Shown here one piece after another: positions 25,102 to 33,900 of a stretch of DNA of 42,337 nucleotides (position 1 is its first letter; each line of letters begins with the position of its first letter). The notes below the pieces were generated by a model. The model was not told where the DNA came from and ran no database searches. It worked only from the letters and a program-made list of their open reading frames with translations. Source of the DNA: an uncultured Ruminococcus sp. (GTDB lineage: Bacteria; Bacillota; Clostridia; Oscillospirales; Acutalibacteraceae); NCBI GenBank assembly GCA_902802795.1, contig CADCNI010000022.1, positions 1 through 42,337 on the forward strand, written 5' to 3'. Position numbers and translations under genes: made by a program.

Positions 25102-25734
25102 TTAGTTGAGCGGTACCACGCTCGCCAGATCGACTTCGGCTTCAACCTTTCTGCCGAACATATCAAGCGTGATATTGACTGTCTTGGCGTCGTGGTCAAT
25201 GGAATTGATCACACCAATGTGACCGGACATGGAACCTTCGATCACCTTGACTTCCTCGCCCGCTTCAAAGGCAAACTTCTCGGACTTGATTTCTACGCCC
25301 CATTTTGCCGCTTCTTCCTCTGTCAGAGGAACGGGCTTGGAATCAGGGACGAGCTTTGAGTCATGTCCCACAAAGCCTGTGCATCCGCGCGTGTTGCGGA
25401 CGATGAACCATGTGTCGTTGGTCATGATCATTTTGACAAGCACGTAGCCGGGAAAGAGCTTGTGTTCCACCTGCTGCTCTACCTGCTGCTCCACCTTCAC
25501 GACATGACCGCTTTCGTCCTTGACGGACTTGCCGTTCTCGTCCTTGAGCGTAACAACCTTGGTAACGATCTCGGTCACGGTTTCCGTGGGAATTTTGACA
25601 TCCATAATCATATCCTGAAGCTTGCGGTTTTCCACGATCGTCATCAGGTCGGAAGCGACCTTGTTTTCATAGCCGGCGTAGGTATGAATGACGTACCAAT
25701 GAGGGGTTGCCGCAATTTCTGTCATATCTGCCAT
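25102..25734 (-). CDS. nusG: Transcription termination/antitermination factor NusG
   Basis: NusG binds RNA polymerase and modulates pausing, termination and coupling to ribosomes. The 210-residue protein has the NGN domain (HWYVIHTYAGYENKV at 12-26; KLFPGYVLVKM at 92-102; FIVRNTRGCTGFVG) and the C-terminal KOW domain (FEAGEEVKVIEGSMSGHIGVINSI). An extra charged segment of roughly 30 residues (about 56-90) lies inside the NGN domain. The ATG at 25734 follows GGGAGTG by eight bases; the frame up to 25842 overlaps secE and is not used. Confidence 0.96.
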   Translation of the reverse strand: MADMTEIAATPHWYVIHTYAGYENKVASDLMTIVENRKLQDMIMDVKIPTETVTEIVTKVVTLKDENGKSVKDESGHVVKVEQQVEQQVEHKLFPGYVLVKMIMTNDTWFIVRNTRGCTGFVGHDSKLVPDSKPVPLTEEEAAKWGVEIKSEKFAFEAGEEVKVIEGSMSGHIGVINSIDHDAKTVNITLDMFGRKVEAEVDLASVVPLN

Positions 25735-25813
25735 TTTTATTTCACTCCCATCGTGAGGCCGCCTGCCGGCGGTACCTGCCTTTGTTTCATTGCCGGCGTC
25801 GCAATGTACTCCA

Positions 25814-26209
25814 TTACTCCGCCGCGTCGCCGTCGGATACAATCAGACTGTCCAGTACATCCGAGCCGGAAACATCCTCAGACTGCTGCGCAGAAGCCGC
25901 CAGTTCGGGAATCTTTTTGAGGCCTAAGTCTCTGAGCTGGCTCAGACCGAAGTCGAGCGCCCAGATGAAAATGCCCACCACAAAGATGGCGCCCAAAGTG
26001 ATCAGCGCATTCTTAGTGGTATCCTTGGCGCTCGGCCAGGAAATCTTTTTGAGCTCACTTCTGTACTCACGGACAAATTTACCCGCCGATTTGACAGGAT
26101 GAAACGATTTTTTGGACGAATCCTTGGCAGAAGCCTTTTTTGAGGTATTCTTGCCGGTATCCTTGGCGAGCTTCTTGTCGTCCTTTTTCTTGGTTGACTT
26201 GTCACTCAT
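25814..26209 (-). CDS. secE: Preprotein translocase subunit SecE
   Basis: SecE is the small clamp subunit of the SecYEG channel. The 131-residue protein has a Lys-rich N-terminal extension (about 45 residues, with KKKDDKK and KKASAKDSSKK), then the conserved amphipathic segment FVREYRSELKKISWPSAKDTTKNALI and one membrane helix (TLGAIFVVGIFIWALDFGLSQL). The conserved SecE core is only about 60 residues, and a Ser/Asp-rich tail follows the helix, which is unusual since SecE usually ends soon after it. Start ATG at 26209 with GGGAGG about 12 bases upstream. It lies between rpmG and nusG, the usual order. Confidence 0.93.
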   Translation of the reverse strand: MSDKSTKKKDDKKLAKDTGKNTSKKASAKDSSKKSFHPVKSAGKFVREYRSELKKISWPSAKDTTKNALITLGAIFVVGIFIWALDFGLSQLRDLGLKKIPELAASAQQSEDVSGSDVLDSLIVSDGDAAE

Positions 26210-26226
26210 GCTGCATTCGTCCTCCC

Positions 26227-26376
26227 TTACTTGCTTTCCTTGTGAGAAGTATGCTTCTTGCAGAATCTGCAATACTTCTTCATCTCAAGTCTGTCAGGGT
26301 CATTCTTCTTGTTCTTGACAGTGTTGTAGTTTCTCTGCTTGCATTCTGTGCATGCCAATGTGATTTTAACTCTCAT
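26227..26376 (-). CDS. rpmG: 50S ribosomal protein L33, zinc-binding type
   Basis: A 49-residue ribosomal protein starting [17 protein letters not shown]. Four cysteines in two CxxC pairs (9, 12, 36, 39) mark it as the zinc-containing (C+) form. It ends [17 protein letters not shown]. The ATG at 26376 follows GGGAGGTGCC. It is the first gene of the rpmG-secE-nusG-rplK-rplA operon and lies downstream of a good promoter. Confidence 0.95.
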   Translation of the reverse strand: MRVKITLACTECKQRNYNTVKNKKNDPDRLEMKKYCRFCKKHTSHKESK

Positions 26377-26541
26377 TTCGGCACCTCCCGTAACGGAATA
26401 ATTTACCGCCAGATCGAATTTGTCTCTGCATAACATATGCGAATCGACGGCATTTCAGCCTCCCTCGATACCGCCCGGCTTTGGCGGACGATATACAAAA
26501 ATCGGCGCATAAAAAAAACACGCCCGATGCGAGGTACATTT

Positions 26542-26570
26542 ACTATATCATACTTTCGGGTGTGAGTCAA
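26542..26570 (-). promoter_or_regulatory. SigA-type promoter of the rpmG-rplA operon
   Basis: On the minus strand TTGACT (26565-26570) and TATAGT (26542-26547) are 17 bases apart. The leader to the rpmG ATG is about 160 bases and includes a run of eight T near 26510-26517. Confidence 0.78.
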
Positions 26571-26681
26571 GCCTTTTTTGGAATTTTCTTTTTTTATGTT
26601 ATAAAAATTATTTTCGTTTCCCTGTTCCATTTTTCAATTCTTTATGTTATAATGACATTGAAAGGATGTGTCTCATCAGCA

Positions 26682-27452
26682 ATGGAGAACAAAAAATACA
26701 CAATCACATGTCCCAATTGCGGCGCCAATGTCAATGTGGAACGCCCTGCCATCATAAACGTGCAAAACACACCCGAGTACAAAACCCAGATTCTTTCAGG
26801 CGAACTGTTTCGGAAAACCTGTTCTGAATGCGGACAAGGACTTCAGGTAGTGTCAAGGCTTACTTACCACGACATAGAAAAACGTCTCATGATTTATTTC
26901 CGCCCCATCACTTCACAGGAAGAATTGAAAACCTTCGATTATGAAGCTATCCGAAGTGCCATTGAAGACAATTTCAGTGCGCCCGGCTACGCCATTCGCG
27001 TAGTAACCACCGTCAATGAATTAATGGAAAAGATCAAAATTGCTGAATTCGGACTTAACGACGGTGTTATAGAAATTGCCAAGTTTGTCTATTTTGATAT
27101 TTTCTCCAAACAGTTTGAAAACATAGGTGTGATTAACATCTATTATGAACGTCGTGACAACAAAGACGCCCTTATTTTCTTCTGTAACGACGGTACCACA
27201 CGTTCCATTTTTATTGATCCCAAAATATATGCCAGCATAGAAAAGCGTTTTTCCGAGGTGGTCAATGCCATTTATACCTCTCGCGTATGCATGGTCGGCC
27301 GCGACTGGGCGATTCGGATGATTAAGGCCTACAGCAAAAGAGACAGCCAGATCATCACACCGGACGAAAAACCTGAAATTAAACTGCTGGATTCAAAAAA
27401 CGAGTCACAAGCCGAATCACCCCCTGATTCACAGCCTGATTCACAAAATTAA
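26682..27452 (+). CDS. CpXC-domain protein
   Basis: A 256-residue soluble protein. The first 70 residues are a CpXC domain: CPNC (10-13) in TCPNCGANVNVERPAIINVQNTPEYKTQILSGELFRKTC and CSEC (47-50), which should bind zinc. The rest (EKRLMIYFRPITSQEELKTFDY to GRDWAIRMIKAYSK) is of unknown fold, and the C-terminus is a Ser/Pro/Asp-rich tail (DSQPDSQN). Function of CpXC proteins is unknown. ATG at 26682 is taken because upstream sequence is non-coding, AT-rich and holds an extended -10 (TGTTATAAT near 26646); the ribosome binding site (AAAGGA) is rather far. It converges on the next gene. Confidence 0.75.
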   Translation: MENKKYTITCPNCGANVNVERPAIINVQNTPEYKTQILSGELFRKTCSECGQGLQVVSRLTYHDIEKRLMIYFRPITSQEELKTFDYEAIRSAIEDNFSAPGYAIRVVTTVNELMEKIKIAEFGLNDGVIEIAKFVYFDIFSKQFENIGVINIYYERRDNKDALIFFCNDGTTRSIFIDPKIYASIEKRFSEVVNAIYTSRVCMVGRDWAIRMIKAYSKRDSQIITPDEKPEIKLLDSKNESQAESPPDSQPDSQN

Positions 27453-27463
27453 GAAAACACATA

Positions 27464-27521
27464 TTCAAAACAACCGTCCGCGTTCCTTTGGTAAAAAGGA
27501 ATGTCAGACGGTTGTTTTGAA
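27464..27521. terminator. Bidirectional terminator between convergent genes
   Basis: TTCAAAACAACCGTC (27464-27478) pairs perfectly over 15 bp with GACGGTTGTTTTGAA (27507-27521), enclosing a smaller hairpin (TTCCTTT/AAAGGAA). T-rich sequence is found on both outer flanks. It serves the CpXC gene and the opposing gene at 27527. Confidence 0.88.
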
Positions 27522-27526
27522 TTATG

Positions 27527-27976
27527 TCAGGAAAGCCCCTGTGACAGAACCTTGTCAAGCATCTGCCCGAATTCCTCATCACTGCTGTAGCCGCTCTGAT
27601 TGAGTCGGTAATACTCCTCAATCGCAAGAAGCTCCCAGCCGGATTCGGAATAATCTGTCAGGCGATGTAAAAAATAAACACACTGTTCCTTGTCAATGAC
27701 ACCGCTCTGCCATTTGTCGCGTATCACACCGATCAGCAGCCGCTGCACGGTATTCCCCGCCGCGCGATCCATAATATAATGACCCTGCAAATTATAAAAA
27801 ATGGTTTCCGTCACCGCTTCGACCCCCTTGTCCAGCGTCAGGAAAACCGCCGTATAAATATACGGCACATCGCTGTCGCGAAGACGTTCCGACAAAAAAG
27901 CTCGCAGCTCTTCCATCGACAAAAGTCCGATCTCCAGCCCGATCTCATATTTCATCATCTGCTCATAAGCCGTCAA
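27527..27976 (-). CDS. Hypothetical helical protein
   Basis: A 149-residue, mostly helical soluble protein (MMKYEIGLEIGLLSMEELRAFLSERLRDSDVPYIYTAVFLTLDKGVEAV...). No domain is recognised. The TTG at 27976 is chosen because GGAGGAG lies about nine bases upstream; ATG at 27961 is an alternative but lacks a ribosome binding site. A promoter lies at 28054-28081. It converges on the CpXC gene and diverges from the Wadjet operon. Confidence 0.65.
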   Translation of the reverse strand: MTAYEQMMKYEIGLEIGLLSMEELRAFLSERLRDSDVPYIYTAVFLTLDKGVEAVTETIFYNLQGHYIMDRAAGNTVQRLLIGVIRDKWQSGVIDKEQCVYFLHRLTDYSESGWELLAIEEYYRLNQSGYSSDEEFGQMLDKVLSQGLS

Positions 27977-28053
27977 AAAAATCTCACTCCTCCTGCAAAG
28001 ATTCCTTTTGCAGTATATCACAAAAAAGCATCGTTGTAAACCATTGAATATCC

Positions 28054-28081
28054 ATTATAATGACGATAATGATATTGTCCA
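28054..28081 (-). promoter_or_regulatory. SigA-type promoter for the gene at 27527-27976
   Basis: On the minus strand TGGACA (28076-28081) and TATAAT (28054-28059) are 16 bases apart, about 80 bases upstream of the TTG start. Confidence 0.62.
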
Positions 28082-28194
28082 CAATGAATAGAATCAGCAG
28101 GCCGCTTTTTATGATTCTTTGTAAATTCAGCCACATTTTCCTTATTTTTTGTGATTTTTCATTCTAATCATTTGTATTAATTCATCTGAAAGTA

Positions 28195-28222
28195 TTGATT
28201 ATTCACAAAAGTGTGTTATAAT
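28195..28222 (+). promoter_or_regulatory. Promoter of the Wadjet operon
   Basis: TTGATT (28195-28200) and TATAAT (28217-28222) are 16 bases apart, with TG one base before the -10 (extended -10). It lies 45 bases upstream of the jetA start. The rest of the 28082-28194 interval is AT-rich and shows no further feature. Confidence 0.72.
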
Positions 28223-28266
28223 ATTTTTATCAGATATACCCGCGCAGCAGTGAGGTGAAAGCAAAA

Positions 28267-29766
28267 ATGAAGCTCAACATTGACAAAATGGGCGGGATAA
28301 GTGCCGCTTCCTACCTGAGTGCGCCGAATGACGCTTTACTGTACCGGACAATTATGCGAACGCTTTACATAGAAAAGGAAGCCTATCATTCCCAGATGAG
28401 CACTGAGGAGCTTTTTGACAGACTGAAACAGTATGATGAATTTTCTACCGTCACGCAAGACAAGCTTAAAAGCGCGCTGTCGCAGCTCACAGAATGGGGC
28501 TGCGTTTCGCCTATGCAGGACCCGAGAAGGGTGAGAACCATTGAAGAGTACCAAAACAAAGTATATCGGTATTCGCTGACAGAGGACGCCGTTATCATTG
28601 AGCGGATGACGGTGGAGCTGGAACAGATGTTTTCCGAAGGAAACACGCTTTCATCGTCTTTGCTGGTGCGAATCAATGATGCGGTCAGGGATATTCCTGT
28701 CGTTATTGGAGATAAAAGCAATAAAGAGTTGAACGAGTGGTGGCGGAATTTGCAGGAAGACTTTAAAAGACTTAACCGGAATTTCAGTGACTATCTGTTT
28801 TCTTTTTATTCGGTTAAAGGAGAAAAGCTCATCACTTCAGTGCAGTTTTTGGCGCATAAAGAAAAGTTCATCGAATATCTCAGGGATTTCATCACCCAAC
28901 TGCAAAAGCATTCCGTTAAAATTGAAAACAATCTGAAAAGGCTTGCTCCTCAGACAAGGGATATTTTATTGCGGAGAATGACGGAAAGCGAGATGGAAAT
29001 ACCCAGAACCAATTCCGAGATGATAAGCACAGAGGAGATACGGGAGAAAATTCAGAACGAATGGAACGGGCTTTACGCGTGGTTTGTATCGTCACAAGGG
29101 CGTGAATCCACCTGCAACAGCGCTATGGAGTACACCAATGATATTATAAGAAAAATGGTCAATAATGCCATTCTGCTCATGCAACTCCAGAATGCCGGAA
29201 TAAGCCGGAAACAGGATTACCGCAAATACATGCAATTATTTGCCGATTGTGAAAATATCAACGATGCTCACTGTCTTTCGGCGCATGTTTTCGGGGTAAT
29301 GCATGTCGCGCATTACAAATATAATTCTGCCTGCGAAACCGACAGCATATTTGAAAACGCTGCCGATCTTGCGCCGCAGGTCTTTGAAGTAAAGCCTGTC
29401 ACGCGCACTTATAAGCCAAGAATCAAGTCGGAAGGCGTTGCACTAAGGAGCTTTGAAAAAGAAATCTGCCGTCAGAAAAAAATAGAGGCTGTCCGGAGAG
29501 AACGTGAAATGACAGAGGCTTATATCAAAAATCATCGTATGAATCTTGCTGACCTTACCGGGCAATCGCTGTCAGGGGAATTCAGGATCACTCTGCTCAA
29601 ATGGATCGCTTTGGCAAGTCAGAATACAAGGAAAACGGCCATAACGGATTTCGGAAGACGATTTCGTTTGATACCATCACACGATTATATTACGCTTCAC
29701 TTTGAAGACGGCGCTCTTTATATGCCGGCTTACGCTTTTGAATTTGGAGAAGAAAATAATGAATGA
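28267..29766 (+). CDS. jetA: Wadjet type II JetA, kleisin-like (TIGR02677/DUF2397-like)
   Basis: JetA is the kleisin-like subunit of the Wadjet SMC complex, which recognises and destroys closed circular plasmids. At 499 residues it has the usual length for the TIGR02677 (DUF2397) group and shows its N-terminal pattern: ASYLSAPNDALLYRTIMRTLY, then LKSALSQLTEWGCVSPMQDPRRVRTIEEYQNKVYRYSLTEDAVIIERM. The middle is helical, and the last part has a short basic region and FGRRFRLIPSHDYITLHFEDGALYMPAYAFEF. ATG at 28267 follows GAGGTG by nine bases; GTG at 28255 is an alternative. Its stop codon overlaps the jetB start by eight bases. Confidence 0.88.
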   Translation: MKLNIDKMGGISAASYLSAPNDALLYRTIMRTLYIEKEAYHSQMSTEELFDRLKQYDEFSTVTQDKLKSALSQLTEWGCVSPMQDPRRVRTIEEYQNKVYRYSLTEDAVIIERMTVELEQMFSEGNTLSSSLLVRINDAVRDIPVVIGDKSNKELNEWWRNLQEDFKRLNRNFSDYLFSFYSVKGEKLITSVQFLAHKEKFIEYLRDFITQLQKHSVKIENNLKRLAPQTRDILLRRMTESEMEIPRTNSEMISTEEIREKIQNEWNGLYAWFVSSQGRESTCNSAMEYTNDIIRKMVNNAILLMQLQNAGISRKQDYRKYMQLFADCENINDAHCLSAHVFGVMHVAHYKYNSACETDSIFENAADLAPQVFEVKPVTRTYKPRIKSEGVALRSFEKEICRQKKIEAVRREREMTEAYIKNHRMNLADLTGQSLSGEFRITLLKWIALASQNTRKTAITDFGRRFRLIPSHDYITLHFEDGALYMPAYAFEFGEENNE

Positions 29767-30901
29767 ACTGACAGAGCTTCTCGAAAATTTCTGGTTTGTG
29801 CGTGAAAACAACGGAGGAGAATACTTTCGTATGAGACGCGCACTGGACGGCAAGCTGAAAAAATTTGTCAACGAGTTTGTAGGCTGGAATGTCACCGTCA
29901 ACAATAAGGTGGTAAAGCTGGAAAAAATCCCCGCGGAAGCAAAACCCTTTATGGGAATTATGGAATTTGAAACGCCACGGGATTATTGCCTGCTTTGCGC
30001 ACTTCTGATTTTTCTGGACGACAAATTTGACGGCGAGCAATTTCTTTTGACAGAGATGATTGAGAGCGTTGAAAAAATAATAGGAAGCGTAACAGAAGTT
30101 GACTTTACAAAGTTTTCCGACAGAAAATCTCTTGTCAGGGTATTAAAATTCGCGCAGGGAATATCGCTCATCAAAATATCGGACGGTTCACTTGAAAATC
30201 TGGAGAACGACAGAAGCAAACAGATTCTATACGAAAACACCGGACTGTCAATGTATTTTTCCGTCAACCGGAATAATGATATTTCAGGGTTTCAGAATTA
30301 CAGAGATTTTGAAACCTATACCCAGTTGTACACCGACAGGGACACAGGCTTTGCGAGAACCAACAGAGTGTACAGACGGTTGCTGCTTCAGCCTGCTATG
30401 TATTGGGAGAGCAAAGACGATCCGGACAGCCTGTACCTTAAAAATCAGCGCAGGTCGATCATGCATTACCTCGAACAGTATTTAGGCGGGAGGTTGGATA
30501 TTCACAACGGCGCGGCTTTTTATATGCTGGACGAACATGAGACATTCGGGAGAATTCACCCGTCAGACAAAGCTCTGTCCGGTTTCGTGCTGATGGTGTG
30601 CACTGAACTGAGGGACAAATGGAAAAACGATATTCTCCACAGCGATACGCATAAATACCATGTTGCCAACGATTGGCTGGAAGATGTCATTCTCAAATGC
30701 AAGAGGAAATATAACGACGCCATCGGCAAGGGGCTTCGAGAACTGAGCGATTTAAAATTTACCGAACTGGTGACGGGATATTTGATTGAATGGCAACTGA
30801 TGGAAGAGTTTGAGGACGGCTATTATTTATGCGATGGCATTTATAAATCCGTCGGCAGGTTTCCCGACGATTACCGACAAAAGGAAAACGAGAAGGAATG
30901 A
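29759..30901 (+). CDS. jetB: Wadjet type II JetB (TIGR02678/DUF2398-like)
   Basis: JetB is the MukE/kite-like accessory subunit that binds the kleisin. The 380-residue protein matches the TIGR02678 (DUF2398) pattern: LLENFWFVREN, YFRMRRALDGKLKKFVNEFVGWNVTVNNKVVKLEKIPAE, then RDYCLLCALLIFLDDKFDGEQFLLTEMIESVEKI, with winged-helix-like helices further on. ATG at 29759 has GGAG nine bases upstream and lies inside the last codons of jetA. Its stop codon overlaps the jetC ATG (ATGA). Such overlaps at every junction point to tight co-translation of the complex. Confidence 0.88.
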   Translation: MNELTELLENFWFVRENNGGEYFRMRRALDGKLKKFVNEFVGWNVTVNNKVVKLEKIPAEAKPFMGIMEFETPRDYCLLCALLIFLDDKFDGEQFLLTEMIESVEKIIGSVTEVDFTKFSDRKSLVRVLKFAQGISLIKISDGSLENLENDRSKQILYENTGLSMYFSVNRNNDISGFQNYRDFETYTQLYTDRDTGFARTNRVYRRLLLQPAMYWESKDDPDSLYLKNQRRSIMHYLEQYLGGRLDIHNGAAFYMLDEHETFGRIHPSDKALSGFVLMVCTELRDKWKNDILHSDTHKYHVANDWLEDVILKCKRKYNDAIGKGLRELSDLKFTELVTGYLIEWQLMEEFEDGYYLCDGIYKSVGRFPDDYRQKENEKE

Positions 30902-33900
30902 GAATGGAACGGTGGCAGATAAGTCGCTTCGGTTTTGTCAATTTTTGGGTGTATGACCGTGAAGTATTTGAGCCTTCCGACGGCAAAATATTGATTCGGG
31001 GTTCTAACGGTTCGGGCAAATCCATCACAACCCAGAGTTTCATTCCCTATATTCTGGACGGAGACCGCCAGCCTACCCGCCTCGATCCTTTTGGCAGCCG
31101 CGATAGAAAAATGGATTTCTACCTAATCGGTGATCAGGATTCCGAAAAACAGGAAAGTACCGGTTACATCTGGATGGAATTTGTCAAACCTCAGAGCCGA
31201 CAGTACAGAACCATAGGAATCGGACTTCACGCTAAAAAAGGAGCCAAGATGAATACATGGGGCTTCTGCCTTCTTGACGGACGGCGTGTGGAGGAAAATT
31301 TCCTGCTTTATAAAGAAGTCGGGAATCAAATGATTCCTTATGACGCAAAAACACTGAAAAAAGAATTGGGCGATGAAAACTTATTTACCGAACGCCCGAC
31401 GGAATATAAGGAAATCGTTGCGGATAAAATTTTCGGCATAAGCAGGGACAGAATTGAGGATTTTGACCAGCTTACCAACATTCTCATCAAAACCCGTTCT
31501 TCCAAGCTGGCCTCCAAGGAAAACCTGAAGCCTGTGCAGCTTTATGATATTCTGAATGATTCGCTCCGTACCCTGTCCGATGACGATCTTCATCCGTTGG
31601 CCGACGCAATGAGTAAGATCGAGGACGCGCACGCCAGAATAGAAAGTTCTCAGACCGCGCTCAAAGAGGCTGCTGCTCTGTCCGAAGAATATGACAGGTA
31701 CAACCGCTATATGCTTTGGATGAAAGCCCGCAAATATCTGGAAATAAACAAACGACTGACCGACGCTCAGAAAGAATGTGAATCCAAGCGGGAGAATTTT
31801 TTATTAACCCAACAAAAAATAGCCCATGCGCTAGCCCTTTCCGAAAAAACGCAGAGTGAAATAAATGCGATGAAAGCAGAAACGGTGAGTCTGCACATTG
31901 CGGATATTCAGGAGCAAATCGAACGCAGAAACGAAGCGGAAGAGCATCTGACAACGGCCAGAGAAAATGAAAAAAGCAAGAGGCATAGCATTCAGGAAAA
32001 AGACGACAGAATAAGCGAAGGAACGATTCAGAAGCGTGAGCAGCAGAATCAACTTGACGCCGCCGAATACGAAACAGAAAAAATCATAAACGATTTGTCA
32101 GACTACCGGGAAGATGATTTCCCTTTCTATGACAGATTTCTTGCCACCCTTAAAAACGGTCAGCCGCTAACCAACAACCAGTATTCGGCTGAGTGCGGAG
32201 CCTTCAGGCAGAAGGTAGTACATGCGCATGAGGCTATCAGAATATACGAAGTGAAAAAGGAGGCCTATCGCCAGCAGTGGGAAAGATGGATGGAAGCTGA
32301 CGACCGCTATCAAAAATCTGAATCCTCATTGCGTGAAGCGCTTGGCATACTGAAGGGAGAAAAGGACGCGGCAATCGAAAAGTTGTATATTGCGGCGAAG
32401 AACAATAAAGAATTTACTATTGACGATCTGATTATCCGCAGAATAGAATCCGTTTTGTCCCACTTTGAAGGAGCCGGTTCAGCGGGTGAGTATATATCCC
32501 TGCTCTCCGGCATTTACAACGAAAAAAGCGGTGAAATTGCGAGAGCAAGGGCAGACGCAAAAAACGCGGAGGAAGAAAAAAAGCGGCAGTATGAGCAGCT
32601 CCGGCAGGACTTGGAAAATCTAAAAAATACGCCTGAAGCTGTCCCGGTACGTTCTGAGGGGAGACTTTTCGCCAGAAAAATACTGAGCGACAGAGGCATA
32701 CCTTTTCGCTCATTTTATGAATGCGTGGAATTTAAAGAAAACATTCCCGATGATACCCGCTGCGCCATAGAAGCGGAATTGATGGACATGGGAATGCTTG
32801 ATGCGCTTGTCATCCCGGAAGGGTACAAAAACACGGCGGTCGAAGCGCTGGCAGAGCTTGCCGACAGCTATCTCTGGCAGGAAGATAAGCAGCCTGTCAG
32901 GGAAAGCTCTTTTTTCAGTATTGTGTCGGACAGCCCATTTGTGGGAACAGTTAAAAGAATCCTCACAGCGTTTGAACAGAACGCTGTTTTGTCCGACAAC
33001 GGCTTTTATCGCACCGGCGTGCTTTGCGGTCATTCGGTGGGAGAAAAAGCCGTGAGCTTCATAGGAGTCGAGAACCGAAGAAAAAAACGCCAAAAGCAAA
33101 TAGAGGAGCTTTCGCAAAGGCTTTCCGAAGCGGAATTGTCATATGAAAACACAGTGAAGGAACGCAAAAAAACAGACAATCGCACGGTCATTTTGAATAA
33201 AGAATATCAGTCGATTTCCGACCTTTCCGGATTGAATACGGCCCAGAATCTTTTCAACGGCGCGCAGCTCGCGTGTGAATCAGATAAAAAGGACAGAGAT
33301 GAACAGGAACAGGTGTGTGCCAATTTAAAAGCCGAAACGGATTATTTATATGAACGGATCAGTAACTGCTGTGTGGATTTTCCCTCTTACCAGAAAACCA
33401 GCGGCTTCTTTGCCGAAGTCATCAGAGATCTGGACAGCTTTCTGGGGATTTTGCTGGACGCTGCAAGCGGAATGAGGGAGGTAAACCATATAAGGGAAAA
33501 GCTCGCTATGATTTGCGACAGAATTGAAGCGGAAGAGTACGACAAAATGTCGCTGCAATCAGAACTTGAAATGATTCAAAGGAGTATAAAACAATCTCTC
33601 TCTGTTATAGATGCCTGTGACAGGATCCTGAATTCTCCGGAAAATCTTGACCGTGCCAAAAGGTTTAGTGAAATCAATGATCGCATTGGCACTCTTGAGG
33701 CGCAAAAAAACAATTATAAAATAAGCGCGGCAAAAATGCAGGGCATAGAGGATGAACTCCAAAAAAGTATTGCCGCAACAGAAGAAACCATAGCTGCTTT
33801 GGCTGATCAGGAAAAACAGCTCGCGTCTTATTTTATGGAGGAACTTGCGCTTGGCTTTTTCTCCCTGACAACGGAGGATAAAACGCCCAAAAGGTGCGCC

